DNA of 64,000 nt, from positions 2,170,001-2,234,000 of the forward strand of contig WACJ01000519.1 in assembly GCA_008973525.1 (NCBI GenBank), in the 5' to 3' direction. The first letter of the stretch is position 1. Each line of letters starts with the position of its first letter. Shown in pieces: positions 38,001 through 50,715 of this stretch. Source of the DNA: Stenopsyche tienmushanensis. Lineage: Eukaryota; Arthropoda; Insecta; Trichoptera; Stenopsychidae. The translations under genes were made by a program, and so were the position numbers. The notes below the pieces were generated by a model, which was not told the origin of the DNA, made no database searches, and was given only the letters and a program-made list of their open reading frames with translations.

Positions 38001-38733
38001 AGAATGTTGGTGTCTTATGAAGATTGCCCCATTAACGCTTAAGCTGTAGACTACGCGACGCACAATTTAAAATATAGACAGGAGGACTGTTCATAGAATG
38101 TTAAGACATGCTTTGATTTACTTGTTTAGTTTTATAAACATATATTAATAAATTAACAACAAGGTCTAATTTACAATAATGTTATATTTTTCAAATAACC
38201 AATTAATCTGAAGCAACTATATCGCTTTGGTGACACACCAGGGAACTGTTTTTGAGCATTATAAAAACGTTTTTGATATAATAAGATAAATTTATATGAA
38301 TACCGTACGTTGAGTATAGTAAGATTGGGTAATTATTTTTAAAAGTTAACTACGAAATATATAATGATTTATACTTTCATACAATCTTCTTTAAATTAAG
38401 CTGGGAGTAGTTGCATTTTTAATATCGAATAAATCCCACAAATATAATTGTTAACAAAAGCGTTCATTTTGTATGACAATGTTCATATTTTGAAACCGCA
38501 AAAATAAATTGAATGCAAACCAGATAAATATTTATCAAAGGGGGAAAAACTTTGTTGGAACGGAATGCAGTAGAATTGCAGTCGACAATGTTCTTATTTG
38601 GAGATTAAAATAATTACACAATTTATTCGCATTAAAATAAAATACTTACAAAATTTTCATGCTCCGTTTGCAGGTATTGGACACCCTCGTCGTTCTCGCT
38701 TGGTTTCGATATAAAATCGTTTTTGTTTGCCAT
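26073..38733 (-). CDS. ATP13A3: P5B-type cation-transporting ATPase, ATP13A3-like
   Basis: Seventeen exons on the - strand join in phase: 38733-38650, 34082-33954, 33884-33717, 33636-33572, 33498-33395, 33328-33172, 33080-32876, 32805-32601, 30685-30550, 30435-30270, 30188-29988, 29801-29433, 28584-28471, 28396-28243, 28168-27926, 27853-27702, 27500-26073. The product is about 1359 residues. It shows the P5B N-terminal hydrophobic region, TGES (372-375), the PPALP membrane motif, DKTGT (Asp539 phosphorylated), KGSPE (739-743), TGDN (833-836), GDGAND (1022-1027) and the C-terminal membrane helices. Family knowledge: P5B ATPases sit in late endosomes and lysosomes and export polyamines to the cytosol; the Drosophila relative is anne boleyn. 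The start at 38733 is chosen because its exon joins in phase; Met at 34052 is an alternative. ATP13A2, A4 and A5 are other vertebrate names for the same clade. Confidence 0.92.
27570..27690. repeat. Repeat family D fragment in an ATPase intron
   Basis: It shares GGACATTTGAACaAaGTTAT and GCCATAAAATA with longer copies at 49120-49345 and, inverted, 58480-58735. It fills most of the intron between exons 17 and 16. Confidence 0.6.
28704..29011. mobile_element. TIR element (about 308 bp) in an ATPase intron
   Basis: Ends GGGTGTGTCCCAAAAGTCAT and ATGACTTTCGGGATACACCC are imperfect inverted repeats, typical of mariner-derived elements. It lies in the intron 28585-29432. A second family member is at 48383-48742. 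Confidence 0.8.
29858..29985 (+). mobile_element. Mariner transposase fragment inside a short ATPase intron
   Basis: The + strand reads IENLHMRKLCARTELH and KQKQRRENVLIECLA, matching the mariner linker region seen also at 50716-51010. It occupies most of the 186 bp intron 29802-29987 of the oppositely oriented ATPase gene. Confidence 0.8.
31050..32543. mobile_element. R1-like LINE remnant bracketed by a 16 bp inverted repeat
   Basis: Within the ATPase intron 30686-32600, the - strand frame 32218-31709 encodes VVWQSRWDSSTKGRWTYRL and a GRLxYxLTQxLTxHG-type region followed by SHHCG, the R1-type C-terminal zinc region. GC-richer sequence extends to about 31390. A perfect 16 bp inverted repeat, CTAGATCACTAATCAT (31050-31065) and its complement (32528-32543), brackets it. 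Confidence 0.7.
34545..34985. repeat. Interspersed repeat family A copy
   Basis: It starts with a GGCACAAAACGCAGAATACT stretch and contains GGACCGGTTGGACACACAGA. The same order is found at 63800-64000, and reversed at 51215-51425. Confidence 0.6.
34975..35112 (-). mobile_element. Mariner transposase fragment
   Basis: The - strand reads ENLHMRKLCTRCAFAHN and then ERLAMFRWMKHGSIT, with a short gap, as in mariner transposases. The frame is broken and the ends are not seen. Confidence 0.7.
36083..36130. repeat. Pogo/Tigger-like TIR end
   Basis: AGTCAACCCTCCTATAGCG followed by TCCACTTCGTTTGCGGCG. The second half also appears, in reverse, at 59330-59370 next to CCTATACCG, so these are ends of one family. 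Confidence 0.6.
36280..37060 (+). mobile_element. R1-like LINE 3' fragment
   Basis: The + strand frame 36538-37053 reads SHGRLSYHLTPHLARLLL then EATTECHHCDG, the C-terminal zinc region of R1-clade elements, and continues into a 3' UTR-like stretch shared with 31390-31560 (reverse). The order relative to the piece at 37507 shows that these are separate insertions or a rearranged copy. Confidence 0.65.
37480..37990 (+). mobile_element. R1-like LINE fragment (RNase H-to-zinc region)
   Basis: A + strand frame of 120 residues reads EVPIRVDALKTQRTRLDMAR and LTVWQSRWVSSVKSRWTHSL then LIRDLRA. This is the stretch that normally precedes the CHHC region in R1-clade proteins. It ends in a stop and the following frames continue with the next conserved part. 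Confidence 0.7.
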
Positions 38734-39480
<747 letters not shown>

Positions 39481-40894
39481 TTATTTTTAATACTAACTAT
39501 ATTTTTATTGCTTTATTATTAATGTAAATAATTAAAATTAAGTTGTCGACATTAAATTGAAAATTTAATCCGTAGATATTTTTTTCTTTATAACTAATCA
39601 CAATATGTTTGTGGAGGTATTTAAATGCAAGAACCATCGGTGTAAAAAATATGTACCCTTTGTTTATGCATATAGCGAAGAAAATATTTTAAGTCGGAGA
39701 AAAATTATCCTCGGATTATGATATTCATATATAGCACATCTTTTTCATGTTTAATTCTTCATTGCAAGATTGTTTTCATCTTGTTCAGAGTCTATGGTAT
39801 CCTTATACGGCTCAACCGTTGACCATTGTTCAAACAATCACACACTCGCCACATTTTTATGGACTTACCAAGTTTAACATAAATTTATATTGATTCATAA
39901 AGAGGTTCACGGGAATGCACGTCCTTACTCTCTGATAGCTCGGAGGCGACTTTTACGACTTGCAAGAGCAAAAAATATCCATGGTTGAAAATGTACAAAC
40001 TTCTATTAAAATAAAATGGCTTACGTCACGTATAAACATTATAAACAGCATACATAGATGACGCTTTATAACATAAAAAACTTCTTATTTCATTTGTTTG
40101 TATTAGTTGTAAGGGCCGCCTATTACAGTGAAAGGCTCATCCAAATCACTCTGCCATGTACCAGTCTTGGCCATATTATTCCAGCTATTTCGGCAATGCT
40201 GTCACTCTTATCTCACAGATGGTCTGCCTCGCCTTCTTTTGTTGTATAACGCATACCAATTTGTTTGCGACCATCTGCTGTGTCAATGCGGGTATCCATT
40301 CATGAATGCAGACCATGTTCTGTGGACATGACACAGGCATAGCGTCTGATCGCAAGGCACTCATTCGAAGTGTCAGCGGTCTGAAAAGTGGACCGGTTGG
40401 GCATAAACCTTGTGTCCCTCCACTTTTAAAGAGTTTAGGGCTTTTTACATAAATAAATACATCCCCGAGGTCTTCTAAGATCTTGATAATGGTCTTCTAC
40501 GTGACCACACCATATGAGGTCGCATATGAGACTAGAATTATCTTCTGCCATATGTAAATTATATTTATATTTACTGTGTATTTTTGCAAGCAAGCTGGCA
40601 TAGTCCCAAACAGAATCAGAGGAGAGAACCCATATCTTCATAGTCCTCTTTGGAATGTTCTTATTATACCGAGTGGCCAATTTGACATGAACATGTTAAT
40701 GAACCAGACAAATACTCATGTTTTCATTTTTAATTTTGTCGGTAGAGGTCCTTTAAATGTTTCCTTCATAGACCAGTATTTATTCCACGCGTTCTTTATT
40801 CTTCGGTCGAGATAAGACGCCCGAAATAAATGTATTCTTCGATGTAATCTATAAGAATTGACTGTATAGATACAATTTTTATTTGTCGTAACCT
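39481..40894. other. Intergenic stretch after RPB10
   Basis: AT-rich, without a recognised gene. Its second half (40240-40680) is a family A repeat copy with GGACCGGTTGGGCATAAACC. Confidence 0.55.
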
Positions 40895-41182
40895 TCATTT
40901 TGTCTTGTATTTATTTATAGTCCGACTATTTAACTCCGGTATCTGAGATGTATCTAGCATATATTCCAATTTTTCTGGATTGATCCCCATTGATTCAATT
41001 AAATATTGGTATACTTGTGGTTTTATGACGAGAGTAAGATCACGAAATTCTTCCCATCTCTGCTTATTGGAATATACAAACACACGCGTTGAAGAGAATC
41101 TTGCTTTGAATGGATGATACAATGCAGTTATGCAAACTGCAATAAAATCAAGCATTGTAAATGCTCTATAATTTATATGCAT
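40895..41182 (-). CDS. Hypothetical small protein (95 aa)
   Basis: An open frame of 95 residues starts directly after a TTTTACAG that could be a splice acceptor, so the ATG may be the first codon of an exon or the protein may extend upstream. It has one hydrophobic stretch (about residues 8-24, AFTMLDFIAVCITALY) and then a polar, helix-like region rich in charged residues. An AATAAA lies about a dozen bases after the TGA (40878-40883 on the complement), which supports a transcribed 3' end. I do not recognise the family. It lies about 1.4 kb beyond RPB10 on the opposite strand, convergent with it. It may also be a chance frame or part of a spliced gene. Confidence 0.4.
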   Translation of the reverse strand: MHINYRAFTMLDFIAVCITALYHPFKARFSSTRVFVYSNKQRWEEFRDLTLVIKPQVYQYLIESMGINPEKLEYMLDTSQIPELNSRTINKYKTK

Positions 41183-44100
41183 CTGTAAAAATCAAGTGTT
41201 TAGGTTTAAACAAATACACAGATTAAGGTCGTATCGTATATTACGGATATAGCCGTTTTTTCAAAGCGTATTTATCGCATTCCGCCTGCTTGTTCGTAAT
41301 CATTAGCCGTCTATTAAATTTTAAGCAATTTTTCAACATTATTTTCATACCGCACTTCCAGAAACGGTTGAAATACGACGATGTTCTGAAAATATTATTT
41401 TCATAATTAATCTGATTGTCGATAATTTATCTGAACAGCGTCTTTCATTCCACGTTTCTGAAAGCTTTCATGATATCAAAAGATAGAGTCTTTAATCTGT
41501 GAGACTAATGATTAGTGATCTAAGGTTAACACGGCACTACAACAACGGTTTACAATCGATTAACACAAACAATCCCGCGTTCTCCTCCCAACACCGTGCC
41601 CTTGAATGCATTTTTGCCAAATCTGTCAAAAATAAAAGCCGCAGAGCGTCGGCACTCTTATTTTGTGGATATGCCTCAAGGCTTAAATATCGTGATATAT
41701 TGACGCGACTAATTATATCCCTAAAAACGAGTAGATATAACCGACTCATTCGGCCTTAAGGCCATTGTCTTCTGCAGCTTTTATTTTTTCAAGGCAAGAA
41801 AATGCATATATTTACATAGAGCTCGATGTATCATACAATTTATACAAGTGTTAAGATCGAGCAAACATTTTAGTGCGAATTTAACGCGGCCGACGGATAA
41901 AAAGCAACATTAAACCCGTTTAAATGCCTGAATTGTCATCGTAACACTCGCTTAACATACTTTCACACAACATGATTTCCCCAGTTCCGAGTAAATGGTT
42001 ATTCGGCCAAGGCTAATAGAGAAAATCCTATCGTGCGTTTAGCAAAATCGCAGATTAGCGCGCTGACTATGGCTAACATGAATTTTATTAATGCCGTATT
42101 ATTTATTTTGACGAGCGATATTAATAATGATCATAGACGGTGCACGTCAAGGACTATTTTCTATTTAAACGTGATGGATGACCTTGCCGACTAGGCTAGA
42201 GGGACCTCAATGAGAAAAATATTTCCCTGCCATTGCACCGTATCAATTATTCAATCTGATCCAGGGACTAAAGCAGCATATCGCGCTTTTAAATCGTCAC
42301 TATATAAATTTGTCGCAAATAAAATGAACATAATATTAATTCATAACGCGTATCTCTTTATATTCCGATTAAAATATGTCATCAATAGATTTTAAAATAT
42401 GGAAAATATATTATATTAAGCATAAACATTGCAAAAATTTGTTGACGTTAAATTTGATTTATTTTTATTGTATATATGCGTTTATTCAAAACGTCTACAA
42501 ACACAGTGTACGATAATCATAATGATCATGAACCCTCATGGTGATTGAGGATGAAATAATTGTATCCCGCTGGAATAATGACAAAGTAATTGGGTCCACA
42601 CGTAACACAAATTGATGAAACGATATAGAAAAGTATCGTGCATCTAATTTAAGATGTGCGGCACTCGTGACGTGCGACATCCCAACAATGCACGTTTACA
42701 TTACATATCGATTCGTATGGAATTTGCATGAATTATTACGATTCAAATGAGCGCATTGTAATAGCAACTTTGTCAGACATCAACATCTGCGCATTTGTTC
42801 AGCGGCAATAAGTCGATGTAAAGATCATCAATTTGGCGACCCGCAGTTCAACTTATCATGAGCACCGTCGTGACTTTCTCGTTAAAAAGGTTACTATCGT
42901 GAGTGTGCAAATGAAATAGAAATAAAATAAATACCATGACATACGGACACTCGGTTTTATAACCGAGCACTTTCTTATCAATAATTTTAGAGACCGAACG
43001 TAACAAAGTCAAGTATAATCGTAGGTTTTAATGCATAGTTGTAAAACAACAGCCGTCTCGGATAATACTGTAGCTATCGTCGCACAAATGCGTTAAAAAT
43101 AAATACATATATAACGACAGCGGTATGTGTTTTTATTTAATTGTTCGGATTCACATGTCGAAACACATCGCCGAATGAAAATATTTACTTTCATCGGTCG
43201 TGATTTGACGACACATGTTCTAGAGCAAATTTACTTATGATCAAACATATTGACAATAACGACAAGTTGTTATTCGTCAATACAATAATGAATGGCGTGT
43301 GCGCTTTTTTCTCTAATTTTATAAAACCGGTTTTCGGTGGAAATGCTCAACGGTTGTGCTTTTTTCCTAATAAATTATCAGCATGATTGACACGACAATG
43401 TTATGAGTAATGAGGAGACCTCGTCACACTTTTGTCAAATTGATATATTTAGTAACGGGGGGGGAAATAATCACAATTTTACACGTCGTTATAGTTCGCT
43501 TTTAAAGTATTTACTGAAAAACAGACCTATTTATCAAATAATAATATATAAATCGAAAGACTTCCGCTGTTTAAGGACAATATTGTATTAAAACGTTTTT
43601 ATAATGCTCAAAAACAATTCCCTGGTGTGTCGTCAAAGTGATATAGTCGCTTTGGATTAAGTAACATTAGGAATCGATCAAATTATTTGATTGTCTCAGC
43701 GTTTTGTGAGCAGTTCCCCTGTTTATATTTTAAATTACGCAGTCTACAGCTCAAACTGTTGCAAGCTAAACTATTTAATTAAATCCAATTACACAGTCCC
43801 CTGCACCATAATAGGCCAAATATGGAATATCAACCCTCCAATCTCTTCTTTAATTCATTATAACGAGACTGGTTCCACAATATTAGACTCAAGTATAAGA
43901 AGAAAAGACATAGTATTTGTTATTAAAATCATATTTCTCATTTAAAAACACAGTCCCCATGCATCGATTTTTAATAAAATGCTCATAACACCACAATTAA
44001 ACCATCTCGACGATGCGAATATTTTTCGTCCTCATATTTGGCACCTATTCAATCACATCGAGTGCACGGGTCAATGATTGAACAACATCTGAGCAAATAT

Positions 44101-47080
44101 GTTTATATATGGAACCTTTTATTGCGTATAACGTATGATTCTGATCAAAAATTGTTGTCAAGTGCGTTTATTATAAGAAAACATTGCGATTTGTTTTATT
44201 TTTATGCGACTCCGACTACCAGGTTAATTGATATCGCCGATTGAGGTATGATACACATGTTGTGCCATTGGTTGTCAGGTATGACACACATGTTGTGTCA
44301 TCGGTTTATATTGATAAAAAATATAGCTTATTTAATTAAAATAATAAAATATCACGTTGATTTTAAGAACATGTCCATCGGGAAAAGTATCTTGCGTTTA
44401 TGTTTACTTGAAGAAATTACCGAATATTGTGTGCTATCGATAGTGTTTATTTATTTGTGTACAAGTTTCATACACGCTGCGACAGTCCTGACAGATAAAT
44501 GGATTTGTACGGATGATAAGTGACGGATATACGAATATAGCATCTAAGATTATGATAATTTAAAATTAGCTCACAAAAAGTTAAACCTTTGCGGTCCTTA
44601 AATATTTTAGACATTTTTAAGATAAAACGTTTTTTTTTTTCAATTTTTAAGTTATTATTTAATAAAACACTATTATTTTTTTACCAAAGTTGTATATTTT
44701 ACTAATTCTCAAAAGCGCGCGTTAAAAGTCACTGCCTGTGTTTAGGGTTTTATCCGAACAACAGCCCCTATCCTTTGTATCCCTAGCAGGTAGGCGAAAC
44801 ACTATGAAGGATCATAAAAAAAACAATATTCCTTTCCAAATACTGTCCTAAACACGATACGCAAAATAAAATCACATGATTTTAAATCTGAGTGGCGAAA
44901 AAAGATGTGGAAACAAAATGTCGAGTCAGACTCGACATAGGACCGCAAAGGGTTAAACATGTTTTTCTTAGGCAGGTTTCAAAAAAAAAAAGAGACAGTC
45001 CAGTTATTGACACGTCTCTAATTTGCTATGGCAAACAAGTGCGAAAAACACGTTCATTAATGGATCGTGTACTCGTTTATGTTAAAATGTTACTGACATT
45101 TCCATGTTAACGTACTGTAATTAATTAAAACTACGCAACGATTCTATGGAATTAATCAACGTGTACTCGTCGAGTGCCATACTTATTGTTGCCGCAACAA
45201 AAAGTATAGCGATAAAAACACTATCAATTCAAACGCCGCAAATATTCAATTAATTTTCATCGTATTAGCCCGTCGATTAGTAATCACGCATATATGCGTG
45301 CGGATCGTGCTGTAAAGGTACCCCTACACGTCTAAATATCCTCAAATATTGCGAAAAGCGATCCATAACGCTGATAATTGGATCCAGTTGAAAACCATCA
45401 GATGTGGGGTCTTCTTAGATGGTCGGCGGTCTTCTTAGAATCATGATAAATGGTAGAAAGCCACATAAATCAATTATATACTTAAAACTCAGTCTGATAA
45501 CAAAAGTGATTCTATTTTAAACGCCATTGGGCACAACAATATCAACAGTGTTGAGGTTCATTTATTGATATACGAGCTTCGCTCAAGCTGCGCGGTCCTG
45601 GGAGAAATTGTATTTATGTGGACGGTCCTATAGCGTTTGCGGCGATCTTTTCGTATAGCGATCCATTCTAAAGCATAAAATACAATCAAAAAATCTAACA
45701 CCATATTTTGTATGGATGCCTAACTTTCTATAGCGTTTTTTTTCTTCTATGGACTCGACGCTATAGAAGGGTTGATTGTAAATATTGATATGATTTATAG
45801 AGTCGATTAGGGCAACATTGGCTTTCCTGCGTAAAAATTCTTATCCTAAATTAATCAAATGTGGAAGGTGATAAATATATACAAATTAATGTCTGTTGTA
45901 TGTTTGTCCCGTATGCATTCCTGTAACATTTATCCGATTGCGATGAAACTTTGGAGAGTTACTGTGCACACCTCCGTGAATATTTTTGAATTAATACAAG
46001 CATTGTTTGTGCGCGCAATTAGTTTTGTGAGGCGTTTATCGGATGCATGAAATTACACTACTGATCTTCATTTCAAATGGCATTACAACGCATGCTGGGT
46101 ACTCGTTAGTCCCCAATAAAATCTCACGTGGAGACCGCTTACGTTCAAGGATTTGATAAAATATTTCAAACAAACACCTATTACAATAAACATCAAACGA
46201 TAATTAAATGAAAATAAAAAATAACGAACGCCTCCTTATCTTCAATAGTTACTCGATAATGAAATATAATTGTCTATAAACGCAGATAGGGATTAAGTTC
46301 AGATTGTTACGATGCATATGTGCTCATTATTTTCATCGAGATGCGCGCGCAGCTCGTTTTTAAGCTAAACCCGTCGTTTACATTTGAACCGAGGCGCTTT
46401 TTTTACGCACGCTGTTCATCACGCATCCTGGAATGCCGGAGAAAAATCTGCCTTCCTCAATGATCGTTTTTTACACGCCTGAAATGAATCGATAACTTGC
46501 CATACCGCATTCCGACAGTTCAAAACAGCCCACGACCTCAATGCTCATTTTGCCGGATTTAAAATGAAACCCGGCAGAAAAGGGATCGATAATCCAATGC
46601 ATGTGCTTTGGGGAAGCGGTGAAAGTTCCACACTCGTTCCGAGAAGAAAGTCCATTGGTCCATGCTGATGTTATCCGTGGGTGTTTTATAAGGTTGCTCA
46701 TGAACTCTAGCAGCTTTCGTTTGTGAAAGAGGAGCACAAAATATTATTAATTGACTGTGTTATAATCGTTTTTATCAAATTTTGTTGCTTAAATGTTGAG
46801 CAAACATTTGGTCAGATGTTTGGCGAAGGATTAACAGCAAAAGGCGACAATGCATTGTTGAATTGTCAAAACAATTTTATTTGCACATATTATACGTGTT
46901 CGCTTTATCAAATACCAAATATTGATATCCAATGCAAAACCAGTTTAAATATATTGTAATAAGGCGATGTGTGAAGGATGAAACAAGATCAAGATCCAAT
47001 CTAAATACCAAAATGGTAACTGACTCTTAACCTTTCAGTCTATAAGAGGGTCTTGCCAGACCTTTTTGCTTTTGCGATGA
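41183..47080. other. Intergenic region, no recognised gene
   Basis: Long AT-rich stretch with scattered short frames that match nothing I know. It contains the partial inverted-arm copy at 43590-43680, pogo-like ends at 45600-45780 and a family B copy at 45880-46070. Confidence 0.5.
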
Positions 47081-47149
47081 TTTTTTTTTAATAGTAGCTA
47101 CACATGTTGTTTTGCACATGGATCGACAAATGTTTTTAGTCGTTAGGGG

Positions 47150-47440
47150 GGGGGGGGGGTATTTTGCTACGTTTCAAACATAGGCCTTATTTTCAGTGGT
47201 GTCAGATCTGGAAACCGTGCAAGCCACGGAATAGAGGACGCTCCAGACAAAGAAATCTAATGATGTTAGGTCTGGTGACCGCGCGAGCCGCGGGATAGGG
47301 CATATCCCCAGGCAAAGAAATCCACTGGTGTCAGGTCTGGGGATCGTGCGAGCCATGAAATAGAAATGCCAAAATAATTAATTTACACAACAGAGGTGCC
47401 CACAAAGGAAATCCTAATTGAAAGAATAACGCCGCCTTTA
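47150..47440 (-). repeat. 65 bp tandem array encoding a transposase motif, copy 1
   Basis: Units beginning at 47222, 47286 and 47351 (64-65 bp apart) repeat AGCCACGGAATAG-type sequence. On the - strand they read PIPRLARSPDLTSLDFF-like text, the conserved C-terminal motif found near the last catalytic Asp of several transposases. It directly follows a run of G at 47146-47159. An inverted relative is at 56829-57025. Confidence 0.65.
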
Positions 47441-47639
47441 CAAAAATCACTTCAGATAATTACAGTTAAATTAAGAAAAAGTGTGTACATATGAGGAGAA
47501 ATCAAGTGTTTCTTCGCGATCCATGGGAAATCATATTTCTCATTTTGAGCTGCATTTTTACATATCCACAGAAATCCTTTCGCATCATATGTTTAGAAAG
47601 ACTTTAGACATTTAGTATGATTTTTTTTTCTGTTACCTG

Positions 47640-47970
47640 TGCTGTAGATTTTGTACCCAGGTGGGTGTTAGACTCCACGATGCCTACCCATAAAACCTAA
47701 GGTAATGATGTGGAGGAGAGGTGCGCGAAAGTAGCCTCGTCCGTTTGCTCATCAAACGCAGCTGGGATAGCCCAGCTAACATGAGTTGGGTGTGCAGGTC
47801 ACCCTGTCCTGCTCACCCATAAAGAGGTGTGTGGAACAGCCGATTACAGTATCAAAGGCCATCACACCTTCGGGTGTACATAATCTGAAGCTGATCTTTC
47901 CCAGCACGGAGGAAAAGGGGTAGGCGTCTGGACGCTCTGTGTGTACCATTTCTTGCGGGGTTAAAAGATC
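47640..47970. repeat. GC-rich block of unknown class
   Basis: The block stands out from the AT-rich surroundings and has no coding frame of note. It may be the 5' or 3' untranslated part of a retroelement. Confidence 0.3.
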
Positions 47971-48382
47971 AATGGAAGACGACAGACATTTAGTCGCTGT
48001 CTGTCATGTTATTTTGTGCACCAGGCATAGAAGATGGCAGCTTTTCTCTATAATATGCTAGATATTAGCATCATTTATCTTATTACGAAATGCGCTGCCA
48101 TACCGTTCATCGGATTGCGATAAAACTTCGTCTACTTATTGTTAAGGATTCCACGAATAACATAGGCATAGTCTAATATACAAAAATAAAAATGTTTGTT
48201 CGTATTTTATGCGCTGCCATACCGTTCATTCGATTGCGATAAAACTTTACCAACTTATTGTTATCACTTTAACTGACAGTAGATCTTATATATAAAAATC
48301 AATGTCTGTATGTTTGTTCATATTTATAATAAAACTGATTGAATGAATCTGATTGAATTTGCTGCGTGGCGCTAGTTACAAG

Positions 48383-48742
48383 CTGGGTCCCAAAAGTCAT
48401 GAAATATATTTATTTGCCACATTCTTACTGATCGCAGCGTTTCTGAATCAGTTGGGTGAGGTTAGCTTCACATCGCATCAAAGTTCAATCTGTTGCGAGC
48501 ATCAGCAGATTTAGTACGATTTAGTCAACTTCTCTCTACAAAGTTCTGACTTAGCTTCAGTTGATAACTCTGAAGGAGATTCCCGTGGAGGCTTTCGAGA
48601 GGGCATACCGTGTATGGGAGAGTCAGTGGAAAAAGTGTAGATACTCGTGGATAAAGTTTTGAAGAATATCAACAATTTGTACCGGTATTATCGATACATC
48701 TTTTAAAAAAATATATATTTCATGACTTTTGGGACACATCCT
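48383..48742. mobile_element. TIR element (about 360 bp), second member
   Basis: Ends GGGTCCCAAAAGTCATGAAA and TTTCATGACTTTTGGGACAC are inverted, matching those of 28704-29011. There is no transposase inside. Confidence 0.75.
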
Positions 48743-49119
48743 ACGGATGACATTTATACGGATGTCATCCCCAGAAACAGATCTAAATATAATCAAGTTT
48801 GTATAAAGCTAAATGTACATCACTTTCATCGCGCGTTAACGCGGGCGCGGACTGTAAAGAGTTAAAAACAAACAAACCATCTACTTAGTAACCAAGATAA
48901 CAGAGTGTCGATGTTAACTATGGTTGTTTTCTTTAAATAACAAATTGGCTTCAAGAATGCTTGCGTCATCTCGAATGAAGTACAGATAGAATCACACAAA
49001 TTGAAGGTTGGAATCATAGTACATATTACATAAGTTCACTCAAATTTTCATTGTTCTCTAGCACATTTATATCGATGGATAAAAATGCAATCTACATTTT
49101 ATAAAAAAAAAAAATGGAC

Positions 49120-49345
49120 AAATTTATGCGACGGTCATCGAAAATTAGACCTCCCGAATACGCGCACACCGAGCGAAGCCGCGGCGGACATTTGAACGAT
49201 GTTATGTTTCATAATTTATGCCATAAAATACGCTTTCAAATACAAAATAGATCGAGTGGATAAATCACACACAACTTGTTTTATTTACATTTAAAAATAG
49301 GTATACCATATGAACGTTCGGAATTCGCAGATGCGAATTAAAACG
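49120..49345. repeat. Repeat family D copy
   Basis: It carries CGGACATTTGAACGATGTTAT, CTTTCAAATACAAAATAGAT, ACACAACTTGTTTTATTTAC and GAACGTTCGGAATTCGCAG. The reverse complement of the same order is at 58480-58735. Confidence 0.65.
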
Positions 49346-49948
49346 CATTCATAAAACGGTCTTGGAGATTCATCGACATTCAATCAATGCCCGGATATTT
49401 TCTTGTTGTCGTATAGAATCTATTCATTCATTTAAAATGGTGCTCCAAGCCCCTCAGTTTTTAGCCTTTTTGCAATTCATGCGGCACCCACTTATCCTCC
49501 GACCCCATATTTAAATACAATTGAAGATGAGAGTACCTTTGTTCATTTCAAATAGTCGAATTTGTAAAAAAAATCACAGAACGTTCTCAATGGCGCTCAA
49601 TCTTTGATTGTTTTAAGTTCCGAATCTTCATATGATACTATGTAATCCCGCATGTTTTTCATTGTTTTAATAATTTTACATAGTATTGACACAATGGTCA
49701 AATATTTATATATTGTTTATCTATAAATATATTTGAAAAATTCATTATTTTCCAATCAATTTTAATTAATCGGGATTATAATAACGTGGATTCAATCTGA
49801 TGAGTTTTTTATGTTCTTGACATAATTGAGTTTGGATGTAAAAATATCAGAGATCAAATATATGTATTTTATGTGTAGGTAGTCCTGCGATTAAACGGTC
49901 GGACTTGGGTTTGAATATTGAAAAGCTTTTAGAGTTGTGTAGCCGAAA

Positions 49949-50360
49949 ATCCCACTTCTGACACCATTGTTGCGTAGGCCCCTTTGCCATATCATGGTGC
50001 TTGTAATCTTTGTCGCGGCTGCTTTATGCAACCTACCATGAGGGACGTCTCGAGTAGCGGGACAGTCCGAGGGTCGGATGCAGGCTCGATACGGGCTCGC
50101 AGTATACGACTGAATCCATTTATTTTCGTAGAGCAGGATCCTCAAAAAGAGAGGCAAGCCAACGATCAAACACGACAAGTCCGCAAGGCTCCCCAGAATG
50201 GTAACTGCAACCCTCAGGATCTACTCCCACCGTTTGCGAGCAAAATATAACTCCAAAATAAATATTCAACGACAGAAATTAAAAGTATTATTGCAAAAAT
50301 AAACGCGCAATATTCCCACGTTACAGTTGCAATAAACAGAGCCGTAACTTAACGAACCCC
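49949..50360 (-). mobile_element. LTR remnant with tRNA-Leu primer site
   Basis: On the - strand TGGTGTCAGAAGTGGGAT (49966-49949) matches the primer site complementary to the 3' end of tRNA-Leu. The CA end of a candidate LTR would lie next to it at about 49967-49968, with the LTR extending to about 50360. No gag or pol frame is adjacent. Confidence 0.5.
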
Positions 50361-50715
50361 CCTCCCCTTCTCCGAAAATCCAATTTATTTTTTAAAGTCA
50401 ACTAATACTATTATAAATGCAATATATTAAATACTATTATTATGTACGTTTTAAAATAATATAGAAAGGTAATCCCAAAAGTACCCGACCTAACATATAG
50501 ATGGCGGCCACTGTTGTAAAAAATACTGTGATAGAAAGTGTCCAGACGCTACATCACTTCCGCAATCGTACAAATCACGGAAAATGCCGCAAAAAGCCCT
50601 AAAAGAGAGCAGAGTGGCCGTGAGGCTTGTATGCTCAATCGGTCCGCTTTTCGGACCGCTGATGTGACAAATTAACGGCTCGCGATCAAATAAAAAAGTT
50701 AAATTAACATTTAAT

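Larger units (their letters stand above)
34441..38275. mobile_element. About 3.8 kb segment flanked by 100 bp inverted arms
   Basis: The left arm (34441-34540) and right arm (38165-38275, reverse complement) share AACGTTTTTATAATGCTCA, CAGTTCCCTGGTGT, AGCGATATA and GGTTATTTGAA in the same order. A third, partial copy is at 43590-43680. The arms look like long terminal inverted repeats of one DNA element with later insertions, or two inverted copies of a shorter one. Confidence 0.65.
34083..38649 (-). other. First intron of the ATPase gene, mostly transposon-derived
   Basis: The 4.57 kb intron lies between exon 1 (38733-38650) and exon 2 (34082-33954). It holds the inverted arms at 34441-34540 and 38165-38275, a family A copy, a mariner fragment and R1-like pieces. 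Confidence 0.75.

Noticed and set aside
46471..46737. An 88-residue - strand open frame
   Set aside because: No known motif and no gene signals; possibly part of an old mobile element.
47146..47159. Run of about 14 G
   Set aside because: Likely a simple homopolymer or assembly effect; not by itself informative.
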